A stretch of DNA of 58,202 nt from Ardenticatenaceae bacterium. Lineage in GTDB: Bacteria > Chloroflexota > Anaerolineae > Promineifilales > Promineifilaceae. The number at the start of each line of letters is the position of its first letter. Position 1 is the first letter of the stretch. Shown here in pieces: positions 24,639 to 32,238 of the stretch. The notes beneath the pieces are model-generated. The model saw nothing but the letters and a program-made list of their open reading frames with translations. It was not told where the DNA came from and made no database searches. The position numbers and the translations under genes are program-made. The stretch covers positions 1 to 58,202 of the forward strand of contig JACKBT010000029.1 in assembly GCA_020634415.1 (NCBI GenBank), in the 5' to 3' direction.

Positions 24639-25874
24639 ATGATGCAGAACCGTATTCTTCTCCTTACCACCCCGCGTAGTTATCGTGTGCAGCCTTTTCT
24701 GGAAGCAGCCGAGCGGCTGGGCATTGAGGCCGTACAGGGGCTTGATTTGCCCAATCAACTGGCGGAGCAGTGGCAGATGGAGTTGGGGCTGGACTTTCAA
24801 GATGTGGCGGGAGCGACGGAAAAGATTGTGAAGGTGGCTGAAAAACGGCCGTTCCAGGCCATCCTCTCCGTAGACGACAGCGGCAGCTTACTGGCCGCCA
24901 GCGCCAGCAGTGCCCTGCATTTGCCGCACAACAACCCCGAAGCGGCCGTTGCCGCCCGTGACAAATTCGTCATGCGCCAAAAGCTGCAAGCAGGCGGCGT
25001 GGCCTGCCCCCGCTTCCAACGCTTCCCCCTGGCGGCCGATCCCCACGAAGCCGCCAGTCAGGTCTCCTTCCCTTGCGTGGTCAAACCCCTTACCCTCAAC
25101 GGCAGCCGCGGCGTCATTCGCGCCGACAACAGCCAGGAGTTCGCCGCTGCCGTTCTGCGCCTGCGCCGGATGCTGCCGCGTACTGAACCGCAGTTTTATC
25201 TGGTGGAGCAGTTTGTGCCTGGTTTTGAGGTGGCGTTGGAGGGGATTTTGGAAAACGGCCGTCTCACCGTCCTCGCCCTCTTCGACAAACCCGACCCACT
25301 GGACGGCCCCTTCTTCGAGGAGACCATCTACGTCACCCCCTCGCGCCTGTCCCAAGCTGTGCATCAAACCATCGCCGCCTGCACCAGTCAGGCGGCGCAG
25401 GCGCTTGGCCTGCGCACTGGCCCTGTTCACGCCGAACTGCGCGTTAATGATGACGGCCCCTGGCTGATTGAGATGGCTGGCCGCTCCATCGGCGGCCTCT
25501 GTTCGCAAACGCTGCGGTTTGGGGTGGATGGCTCGTTGGAGGAGATGATTGTGCGGCAGGCGTGTGGGCTGGCTTTGGATTTGCAGCCAAACGGCCGTGC
25601 CAGCGGCGTGATGATGATCCCCATCCCCGAAGCTGGTCTGCTCAAAGGCATTACCGGCCTCGAAGCCGCCCAGGCCGTCCCCCTCATCGAGAGCATCGAA
25701 ATCACGGCCAAACTCAACTACCCGCTTGTGCCTTTGCCCGAAGGCGACAGCTACCTCGGCTTCATCTTTGCACGGGGGGAAACGGCAACGGCCGTTGAAG
25801 CCGCCCTGCGTGAAGCGCACAGCCAACTCCATTTTGAAATCACTCCCCAAATCACCCTAACTTTGGCGAACTGA
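24639..25874 (+). CDS. ATP-grasp carboxylate-amine ligase-like protein
   Basis: This 411-aa enzyme has the three-part ATP-grasp fold. A preATP-grasp Rossmann-like domain covers ~1-105, and the lid and ATP site follow (FPCVVKPLTLNGSRGVIRAD near residue 145). The metal and catalytic block is VHAELRVNDDGPWLIEMAGR near 265, with RSIGGLCSQTL. It closely resembles amino-acid or peptide ligases that join a carboxylate to an amine at the expense of ATP. Products can be dipeptides or modified amino acids. It has four ACGGCCGT sites, and after the site at 25255 the codons turn strongly C-ending. A perfect 23-bp hairpin separates it from the convergent penicillin acylase gene. Substrate is unknown. Confidence 0.82.
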   Translation: MMQNRILLLTTPRSYRVQPFLEAAERLGIEAVQGLDLPNQLAEQWQMELGLDFQDVAGATEKIVKVAEKRPFQAILSVDDSGSLLAASASSALHLPHNNPEAAVAARDKFVMRQKLQAGGVACPRFQRFPLAADPHEAASQVSFPCVVKPLTLNGSRGVIRADNSQEFAAAVLRLRRMLPRTEPQFYLVEQFVPGFEVALEGILENGRLTVLALFDKPDPLDGPFFEETIYVTPSRLSQAVHQTIAACTSQAAQALGLRTGPVHAELRVNDDGPWLIEMAGRSIGGLCSQTLRFGVDGSLEEMIVRQACGLALDLQPNGRASGVMMIPIPEAGLLKGITGLEAAQAVPLIESIEITAKLNYPLVPLPEGDSYLGFIFARGETATAVEAALREAHSQLHFEITPQITLTLAN

Positions 25875-25932
25875 AAAAAGGTAAAAAACCTGACTGCCTC
25901 GCCTCTCATTTGGCGGCGATAGGTCCATTACA

Positions 25933-25984
25933 CTCGGAGTCGAGGCTTTAGCCGGAAACGACCGGCTAAAGCCTCGACTCCGAG
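25933..25984. terminator. perfect 23-bp hairpin between convergent genes
   Basis: Arms at 25933-25955 and 25962-25984 pair perfectly around a 6-nt loop (AAACGA). The core reads GGCTTTAGCCGG / CCGGCTAAAGCC. A related, less perfect hairpin with the same arm length is at 38495-38543. It could end transcription from both sides, although no T run is seen. Confidence 0.75.
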
Positions 25985-25994
25985 GGATGAACTA

Positions 25995-28469
25995 TTACTC
26001 TGCTGGTTGCAAAATGAGATGATCTACCGCCGCTGCTTCTACCGCTTCTCGGCCAAACAGCATGGGGTGATACTGCCCATTCAGCCATAACTCAATCATG
26101 TCATCATAATGGGGGTGGTAGGGATGGCCGCTTTGCCCGGTGGGGATGACGGTGCGGCTGGCTTCAAAGTCAGCCATGTCCACAATCATGCGCATGGAGA
26201 CGTGGCCGCGCACAACGGCCGGTTCGCTCCAACTCCAACTTTGGGCATTGACAATGCTGCTGCCGCCATCGGCGGCAAACGGACCGCGATTGACCAGCGT
26301 CTCTACGGGGCCAATGCCGCTCTGGCCTAAGGGCGCACTGACAAAGGTGGCGGTGTGAATGCTGCCCCAAGTCCACTCATTCATGTCCTCACTCACGTTT
26401 TCTTCAAACCAGGCGACGGTGTTGGCTAAGGCTTCCAGGATGATGTCGTCGGTGGTTTCGACGGCTTCGGTGTTGCTTTTGTCCCACCAAACGGCCGTTG
26501 GCTGCTGCGCCAACTGGTGAAACAACACATTACTACTAAACGTCCGCACCAAATCCTCACCCACATCATCGGCCAAAATCGCGTCGGCCAGATGGATGCG
26601 GAACACCTCGAAAATGGCGGCAGGCACACTGTCGCGGCGCAGTTGCAGATCGCCCCAGCCGCGCAGCCGTTCCAGCGCTGCCTGCACTGTGGCATCTTCG
26701 CTGGATAGGCCCTGGAACAGCGGCATGTAGCTTTCGGCCAGCAAGGATTTGCTGTCGAATTGGATGGCGGCGATGTCATCGGCCGTTATCTCTCCATCCC
26801 CGTTAATCTCCGCCTCAATCATCGCCACAATGCGCTGACCGCGATCCCCATCCGCCCAATAGATGTTCAGCAAATAGGGATAATCCTCATCCACAACGGC
26901 GTGGTTGGCAGTGGCAATGTACCCTTTTTCGGGATTGAAAACGGCCGGTAATTCCTCATAAGGCACCCAGCCCTCCCACTCATACTCGCCCGTCCAGCCC
27001 GGCACCGGCAAAAGACCATCCCCATTTTGGCGAATAGGCACACGCCCCGGCATCTGGTAGGCAATATTGCCTTCCACATCGGCATACACAAAGTTCTGCG
27101 AGGGGATGTCCCAATAGCTGAGGGCTTCGCGGAACTCCTCATAATTGGTGGCGCGATTGAGTAGATAGATGGAACGGAACAGCGTGGATGGCTCTTGCGC
27201 CGTCCAGCGCATCGCCAGCACATCGGTGGCCTCATCCACCAGTTCGGTGATGATGGGGCCGTGCCGGGTGATTTGCACCGGCAGCACCACATCCTCGCCG
27301 CCGTTGACCGTGATCACCTCTTCGATGACTTCCATATCTTCCCATTCGCCCATGAACTCATACTGGTTGGGGTTGTTGGGATTGATCTTCTCGATGTACA
27401 GGTCTTGCACATCGGGGCCGACATTGGTGACACCCCAGGCGATGTGGTTGTTGTGGCCGATGATGATGCCCGGAATGCTGGCGAAGCTGAAACCGACCAT
27501 ATCTTGTTCAGGCAGGTGCAGGCCGATTTCGTACCAGATGGCGGGCATTTGGATGCCCAGATGGGGGTCGTCGGCCAGGAGGGGCAGGCCCGTGTTGGTA
27601 TGTTCGCCGCTGATGACCCAATCGTTGCTGCCAATGCCCTCACCCTTGCCGAAAACGTAGCCATCTTCAGGCGTGGTGCCAATGAGGCGGGTGCTGACGT
27701 TTTGGAGATTGGGGACTGGAGACTGGAGACTCGTCACAGTCTCTAGCCTCCAATCTCTAGTCTCCAGTTCATCGGGTGAGACGATGACGGGGCGGCTGGC
27801 ATAGTCGTAGGCAGGGGTGAGGTTGGCGACGGTGGAGGCGCCGAGGGCTTTGATGGCTTCGGCGCGATCCAGCTCTTCGCCCCAGTTACCGCTGAGGTCG
27901 TCGGCCATGACCACGCCCCAGGCGATGGAGTGGAGGGGCAGCCAGGGTTCGATCTCCCATTTTTCGTTGACGAGGCCGAGGATGGTGTAGTTGATGGAGA
28001 TGTTGTCGCCCTGCTCGGTGATGTAGGCGTTGACACCTGCGCTGTAGGCTTCGAGAGAGGCCAGCAGTTCCGGTTCGTTGGCCTCAATGTAGGCCATGTT
28101 GTTGGCGGCGAGGCGGTTCCAGCCCATGGTGCGAATGAATTTGTCGCTCTCGACGGTGGCGGCGCCAGCGATTTCGGAGAGGCGGCCGGCGCTGACGTGC
28201 CGCCAGAATTCCATCTGCCAGAAGCGGTCTTGGGCGTGGATGTAGCCCTGGGCCATGTATAAATCGTGTTCGTTTTGGGCGTAGATGTGGGGGATGCCGA
28301 GGTCGTCGCGGTAGACGTTGACGGTGTCTTGGAGGCCGGGCAGGGTGATGGTGCCGTCGGTGGTGGGAAACGGCCGTCTTACCAGCACCACGCCAGCTAC
28401 AGCCCCCGCTATAACCAGCACCAACACAATCAGTAATAAACCTAATAGGATGCGTCCGATGATTCTCAT
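25995..28469 (-). CDS. penicillin acylase family (Ntn) amidase
   Basis: This 824-aa enzyme is a secreted or membrane-tethered Ntn hydrolase that self-cleaves into two chains. Residues ~5-30 are a TM/signal helix (GLLLIVLVLVIAGAVAGVVL). The A chain starts with the DLGIPHIYAQNEHDLYMAQG block. The new N-terminal Ser of the B chain is in GIGSNDWVISG, followed by LLADDPHLGIQMPAIWYEIG. Substrates include acyl-homoserine lactones and N-acyl amides as well as beta-lactams. ATG 28469 follows AGAGGAGAAG. A frame up to 28622 would read through repeats. A 63-nt heptad dyad (27705-27767) adds 21 in-frame residues (DWRLETVTSLQSPVPNLQ) in the region between A chain and cleavage site. Confidence 0.9.
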   Translation of the reverse strand: MRIIGRILLGLLLIVLVLVIAGAVAGVVLVRRPFPTTDGTITLPGLQDTVNVYRDDLGIPHIYAQNEHDLYMAQGYIHAQDRFWQMEFWRHVSAGRLSEIAGAATVESDKFIRTMGWNRLAANNMAYIEANEPELLASLEAYSAGVNAYITEQGDNISINYTILGLVNEKWEIEPWLPLHSIAWGVVMADDLSGNWGEELDRAEAIKALGASTVANLTPAYDYASRPVIVSPDELETRDWRLETVTSLQSPVPNLQNVSTRLIGTTPEDGYVFGKGEGIGSNDWVISGEHTNTGLPLLADDPHLGIQMPAIWYEIGLHLPEQDMVGFSFASIPGIIIGHNNHIAWGVTNVGPDVQDLYIEKINPNNPNQYEFMGEWEDMEVIEEVITVNGGEDVVLPVQITRHGPIITELVDEATDVLAMRWTAQEPSTLFRSIYLLNRATNYEEFREALSYWDIPSQNFVYADVEGNIAYQMPGRVPIRQNGDGLLPVPGWTGEYEWEGWVPYEELPAVFNPEKGYIATANHAVVDEDYPYLLNIYWADGDRGQRIVAMIEAEINGDGEITADDIAAIQFDSKSLLAESYMPLFQGLSSEDATVQAALERLRGWGDLQLRRDSVPAAIFEVFRIHLADAILADDVGEDLVRTFSSNVLFHQLAQQPTAVWWDKSNTEAVETTDDIILEALANTVAWFEENVSEDMNEWTWGSIHTATFVSAPLGQSGIGPVETLVNRGPFAADGGSSIVNAQSWSWSEPAVVRGHVSMRMIVDMADFEASRTVIPTGQSGHPYHPHYDDMIELWLNGQYHPMLFGREAVEAAAVDHLILQPAE
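27705..27767. repeat. heptad dyad in frame inside the penicillin acylase gene
   Basis: Nine 7-mers fill 63 bases exactly: GAGATTG, GGGACTG, GAGACTG, GAGACTC, GTCACAG, TCTCTAG, CCTCCAA, TCTCTAG, TCTCCAG. As 63 is divisible by 3, the frame is kept. It belongs to the GACTRGA family of 2176 and 19693. Confidence 0.9.
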
Positions 28470-28491
28470 TCTCTTCTCCTCTGAAAAATTG

Positions 28492-28565
28492 GGTGGCAGG
28501 TGGCAGGTGGCCGGTAAGAATGACTTGCTGCCTACTCCTTGCTGCCTGCTCCTTGCTGCCCGCTC
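28492..28565. repeat. heptad repeat upstream of the penicillin acylase gene
   Basis: GGTGGCA, GGTGGCA, GGTGGCC and GGTAAGA are followed by three copies of CTTGCTG alternating with CCTACTC, CCTGCTC and CCCGCTC. It lies in the 5' leader, just upstream of the ribosome site of the acylase. Confidence 0.85.
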
Positions 28566-28636
28566 AATCATAGCTATTTTTCGGGTGTTGGGTACTTTCG
28601 TGGCATAATTGCCATATCTCATTTGAGGATAGCTGT

Positions 28637-29383
28637 GTGTTGAATTTGCTCTTTGCTTTGATTGGTCTTTTGTTGTCCATTGTGATTAATGTGTTGGCCG
28701 ATGATTTGCCGCTGCGGATACGGCCGTTAGCCCCACACTGCCCGCGCTGTGCCCACATCCACAAGCCTATTCATTGGCTGGGTCTGGTGCGCCGCCAATG
28801 CCCACAGTGCGGTCAATCGGTGCGGCGGCGCGTGATTGCTGTCGAAATCGGCACAACCGCGCTCTTCGCCCTTCTCCCCTCGCTCATCCCCGACCTGCGC
28901 AACCTCATCGTCAACAGCTTTTTCATTGCGGTGCTGATTCTGGTGATTGTGATTGACCTGGAGCATAAGCTGATTTTGAATGTGGTGACGTTTCCGGTAA
29001 CGGCCGTTGCCCTGGCTGCCAGCTTTTTGGTGACACCAGACCAAAACAACATCAAATTGGCGGCTGCGGGGGCGGTCTTGGGGCTGGTGATTGCTTACAT
29101 CATCTATGCCTTAGGCACAATGGTGTTTGGGGCGGGGGCTTTTGGCATGGGGGATGTGAAGCTGGCGATGGCCATGGGGGCCATGCTGGGGCTGCACCGC
29201 ATCCCCTTTGCCCTGATCATCGGCATTGTGATTGGCGGGGTGATTAGCCTGCTGCTGCTGGCGACGCGGCTGGTGGGGCGGCGCGATGCGCTGCCCTATG
29301 GTCAATATCTGGCCCTGGGCGGCATCATCATGCTCATTTGGGGTGTGCAGATTGTGGACTGGTATCTGGCCCCGTATAGATGA
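28637..29383 (+). CDS. prepilin peptidase (type IV leader peptidase)
   Basis: This 248-aa polytopic aspartic protease is of the PilD/ComC type. It cleaves type IV pilin-like leaders at the membrane. A cytoplasmic loop carries two CxxC pairs (HCPRCAH and RQCPQCGQS). The catalytic aspartates are in VIVIDLEHKLI and FGMGDVKLAMAMG. Seven or so TM helices follow. GTG 28637 is the best start, with GAGGA 8 nt upstream. The usual N-methylase loop is short. There are no pilin genes nearby, so its substrates are encoded elsewhere. Confidence 0.92.
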   Translation: MLNLLFALIGLLLSIVINVLADDLPLRIRPLAPHCPRCAHIHKPIHWLGLVRRQCPQCGQSVRRRVIAVEIGTTALFALLPSLIPDLRNLIVNSFFIAVLILVIVIDLEHKLILNVVTFPVTAVALAASFLVTPDQNNIKLAAAGAVLGLVIAYIIYALGTMVFGAGAFGMGDVKLAMAMGAMLGLHRIPFALIIGIVIGGVISLLLLATRLVGRRDALPYGQYLALGGIIMLIWGVQIVDWYLAPYR

Positions 29384-29408
29384 GCAGTGGTTCGGTTGAG
29401 CAATCGTG

Positions 29409-29422
29409 TAATTACGTAATTA
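29409..29422. repeat. 14-bp palindrome TAATTACGTAATTA, second copy
   Basis: Identical to 5953-5966. Here it covers the stop codon of the LPG-synthase-like gene. Confidence 0.7.
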
Positions 29423-30358
29423 TCTTTCCCGCTTGCGCAGGACGGAGAGCAGGTAGACGGGGCCGCCGAACAGGCCGGAGATGCGCATGAGGATGAAGAT
29501 GAGGAAGGAGAGGGTGGCGGATTCGGCGAAGGTGAGGCCAGCGGAGGCGAAGAGGATGGGAGCGACTGTTTCGCGCACACCCAACCCGCCGATGGAGGGG
29601 ATGAGGAGGAGGACGGAGAGGATGGGGATGACGAGCAGGTAGTGGCTGAAGGGGATGGTATGCCCCATAGATAGTCCACTAACGAGCCACCAACCACAGA
29701 GCATGAAGTTGAAGAGGACGGAGACGGCCAATGCTTTGAAGATGGCGGGCCAGCCGCAGCCTTGTACGGCCTGGAGGAGTTTGGCGAGGGGCTGTTCGGG
29801 GTCGGTGACGGAGAGTTTGCCGGGGAGCCAACGGCCCCAACGGCGGATGAGACGGCCGTCTAGCAGGACAAAGCCTGTGATGAGACCGATGAGGGAAACG
29901 GCCGTAATCTGCCAGGTTAAATCGGCGGGGAAGCTGGCGGGGCGGAAGGGGAGGGCGATGAGGGCCATGACGAACAGCATGAGCAGCCCGGCGAGGCGGT
30001 CTACGATGACGGTGCCGGCAGCGATGTTGGCAGGAACGTTTTGGGCCGCTTCCAGAACGCGCACCACATCGCCGCCAAAGCCGGAGGGGAGGAAGCTGTT
30101 GAAGAAGTTGCCCACGAAATACAGTTCGACCAGGCGTTGGAAGTGGACGTTTGCACCTAATCCTTGCAGCAGAACATACCAGCGGTAGGCTCGCACGACC
30201 AGACTGGCGACGATCATGGCAAGGGCGAGCAAGGCCCACGACCATTGAATGTCGGTTAGTTCGGCCTGAACTTCGGCCAGGGGCACTTGTGTCCAAACGT
30301 AAATGAGACCGCCAACGGTGATGGCGATTTTGAGTATGTTTGAAAGATATTTTCGCAT
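29420..30358 (-). CDS. lysylphosphatidylglycerol synthase TM region / flippase-like protein
   Basis: This 312-aa integral membrane protein is of the UPF0104 / LPG_synthase_TM (AglD-like) family. It has about eight TM helices and the family blocks LVVRAYRWYVLLQGLG, NFFNSFLPSGFGGDVVRVLE, VIVDRLAGLLMLFVMALIAL and IPSIGGLGVRETVAPILFA. Members sit next to glycosyltransferases and are suspected of moving or modifying lipid-linked sugars. It is divergent from the GT operon that starts at 30473, with a 114-bp shared promoter region. A TACAAT box lies 9 nt before ATG 30358, so it may be leaderless. Confidence 0.88.
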   Translation of the reverse strand: MRKYLSNILKIAITVGGLIYVWTQVPLAEVQAELTDIQWSWALLALAMIVASLVVRAYRWYVLLQGLGANVHFQRLVELYFVGNFFNSFLPSGFGGDVVRVLEAAQNVPANIAAGTVIVDRLAGLLMLFVMALIALPFRPASFPADLTWQITAVSLIGLITGFVLLDGRLIRRWGRWLPGKLSVTDPEQPLAKLLQAVQGCGWPAIFKALAVSVLFNFMLCGWWLVSGLSMGHTIPFSHYLLVIPILSVLLLIPSIGGLGVRETVAPILFASAGLTFAESATLSFLIFILMRISGLFGGPVYLLSVLRKRER

Positions 30359-30455
30359 GGGTAGTGTATTGTAGACGGATTGGCTAAAACGTAAAGCGTA
30401 ATGGTTGGGGAGTCTTGTAGTCTGGTGGTTGGGTAGTTGGGTCGTGGGGCAGCCG

Positions 30456-30464
30456 TGTTATAAT
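30456..30464 (+). promoter_or_regulatory. leaderless extended -10 promoter of the GT operon
   Basis: TGTTATAAT is a perfect extended -10. It ends 8 nt before the ATG of the 15-codon leader ORF at 30473. Confidence 0.7.
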
Positions 30465-30472
30465 CTCGCGTC

Positions 30473-30520
30473 ATGAAACAAGTAACTGAAATATCCCTAC
30501 CCCGACTACTCGACGAATGA
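30473..30520 (+). CDS. 15-codon leader ORF coupled to the GT gene
   Basis: This leaderless mini-ORF encodes MKQVTEISLPRLLDE. Its TGA overlaps the ATG of the 573-aa glycosyltransferase (ATGA at 30517-30520). The downstream start has no Shine-Dalgarno, so terminating ribosomes could supply initiation. The end of the ORF and the start of the next gene are made of GACTACTC/GACTAAC repeats. The peptide is not recognised and contains no regulatory amino-acid run, so translational coupling is the likelier role. Confidence 0.5.
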   Translation: MKQVTEISLPRLLDE

Positions 30521-30555
30521 CTGCTCGACTAACGACTACTCGACTAACGACTATA
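30504..30555. repeat. alternating 8+7 bp repeat at a GT start codon
   Basis: GACTACTC, GACGAAT, GACTGCTC, GACTAAC, GACTACTC, GACTAAC, GACTATA: a 15-bp unit of 8+7 in three copies. It encodes the first residues of the glycosyltransferase (TARLTTTRLTTI). Confidence 0.85.
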
Positions 30556-32238
30556 TTGGCCGTTTTACTGTTTTGGTGGCTGGCGCTGGACAGTATGGTG
30601 GGGGACAGCCCGACGATGGATGAGCAGAATCATTTGGCGCGGGGGGTGGCGTTGTGGCAAACGGCCGATCCTCGTTTGAGCCTGGAGCATCCGCCGCTGG
30701 TGAATTTGCTGAGTACGCTGCCGGTGGTGACGCTGCTGCCGGAACTGCGCCTGCCGACGGATGATGCCAGTTGGGAAACGCCGGGGGGCTGGTATGCCTT
30801 TGCCGAGAAGCTGGTGTGGGAGTACAACCGGGATGTGAATATCGGGCGGCTTTTTTTTGTGGCGCGGCTGCCGATTCTGTTTTTGACGCTGGGGCTGGGG
30901 CTGGTGGCGTACCGGCTGGCGTGGCTGTTGTGGGGCAAGCGGGCGGCGTTGTTGGCGCTGCTGTTTGTGTTGTTTGACCCGAATGTGTTGGCGAACGGCC
31001 GTTACACGACCACGGATCTGGGTGGTACGGCCTTTTTGTTTTTGGCGGTGCTGCTGCTGTGGCGGGTGTTGTCTGTGCCGCGCTGGGATGGGCGGCGTTG
31101 GCTGTGGCTGGTGTTGGGTTTGGGCCTGGCTTTTGGCAGTAAGTTGTCTACGCTGGTGTTTGTGCCGATTTGGGGGGTGTTGGGGCTGCTGCCGCTTTAC
31201 GGCCGTTTCCCCGATTGGCGCGGCGCGGGGCGGCGGCTGCTGCAACTAGGCACGGCGGGTTTGCTGTCTGTGCTGGTGGTGTGGGCTTTGTTTGCTTTTG
31301 AGTGGGGGCCGTTTAAGTTTGGTGGTGAAGGGCTGAAAAGTCTAAACAGGCTGAGTGGGCCGATGCCTACGTTTTGGGCGGGGATTGAGCAGATTTTGAG
31401 TTTTAGCGGGGGCGGACGGCCGTCTTTTTTGAATGGGCAGTTTTCGCTGACGGGGTTTCCTGATTATTTTTGGGTGGCGCTGCGGGCGAAAACGCCGCCA
31501 GCGATTTTGCTAATGGTTCCGTTGGCGACGGTGGTGCTGTTGTGGCGCAAGGAGGCGCGGGGGAAGGTGGTGTTTTTGTTGGGATCGGCCGTTTTCTATT
31601 TCCTCATCAGCTTGCAGAGCGGTCTGAATATTGGTTATCGCCATCTGCTGCCGATGCTGCCGTTTTTGCATGTGTTGATGAGTGGGGTGGCGGAGGTGGG
31701 GAGAGGGGAGAGGGGGATTTACGATTTACGATTTACGATTTACGATTTACGTATTACGTATTACGTATTACGTATTACGCCATATGTGGCGTTGGTGGGG
31801 TTGTTGGTTTCGACGCTTTCGATTCGGCCGTTTTATTTGAGTTATTTTAATAGCTGGGTGGGGGGGCCGGAGAACGGCCGTAACATTCTCATTGACAGCA
31901 ATATTGATTGGGGGCAGGATTTGCTGCGTTTGCAGGCGTGGATGGCGGCGCATGGGGTGGAGCAGGTGAAGTTGGGCTGGTTTGGCACGGCTGATCCCAG
32001 TTATTATGGCATTGGCTATGAGCCGATGCCGGGGTTGGGGCGTGAGGAGTTTTTTAGGCTGTGGTATCCGCCGCCGTTTAACCCGGAGCAGCCGGAGCCG
32101 GGGGTGTATGCCATTAGTGTGAGTAATTTGTGGGAGTCGCATTGGGAGACGAAGATTACCTACCCCTGGTTTCGTTCGCAGCCACCGAGTGACCGGGTGG
32201 GTTATTCGATTTTGATTTATGTTGTGCCGGGGTCATGA
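30517..32238 (+). CDS. GT-C membrane glycosyltransferase (GT39/ArnT-like)
   Basis: This 573-aa polytopic protein fits the GT-C superfamily, which moves sugars from polyprenyl-phosphate donors on the outer face of the membrane. The first loop carries the acidic motif SPTMDEQNHLARG after TM1, the expected catalytic place. About ten TM helices follow, then a C-terminal extracytoplasmic segment (DSNIDWGQDLLRLQAWM; YPWFRSQPPSDR). Residues about 400-421 are encoded by a 63-nt heptad repeat lying at a membrane-loop boundary. The N-terminal TARLTTTRLTT is also repeat-derived. It is first in an operon; ATGA links it to the next gene. Confidence 0.82.
   Translation: MTARLTTTRLTTILAVLLFWWLALDSMVGDSPTMDEQNHLARGVALWQTADPRLSLEHPPLVNLLSTLPVVTLLPELRLPTDDASWETPGGWYAFAEKLVWEYNRDVNIGRLFFVARLPILFLTLGLGLVAYRLAWLLWGKRAALLALLFVLFDPNVLANGRYTTTDLGGTAFLFLAVLLLWRVLSVPRWDGRRWLWLVLGLGLAFGSKLSTLVFVPIWGVLGLLPLYGRFPDWRGAGRRLLQLGTAGLLSVLVVWALFAFEWGPFKFGGEGLKSLNRLSGPMPTFWAGIEQILSFSGGGRPSFLNGQFSLTGFPDYFWVALRAKTPPAILLMVPLATVVLLWRKEARGKVVFLLGSAVFYFLISLQSGLNIGYRHLLPMLPFLHVLMSGVAEVGRGERGIYDLRFTIYDLRITYYVLRITPYVALVGLLVSTLSIRPFYLSYFNSWVGGPENGRNILIDSNIDWGQDLLRLQAWMAAHGVEQVKLGWFGTADPSYYGIGYEPMPGLGREEFFRLWYPPPFNPEQPEPGVYAISVSNLWESHWETKITYPWFRSQPPSDRVGYSILIYVVPGS
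31693..31778. repeat. heptad repeat in frame inside the GT gene
   Basis: GAGGTGG, GGAGAGG, GGAGAGG lead into five perfect GATTTAC units and four perfect GTATTAC units. The last nine units (31716-31778) are exactly 63 nt, or 21 codons (YDLRFTIYDLRITYYVLRI). Gain or loss of one unit would shift the frame. Confidence 0.95.
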
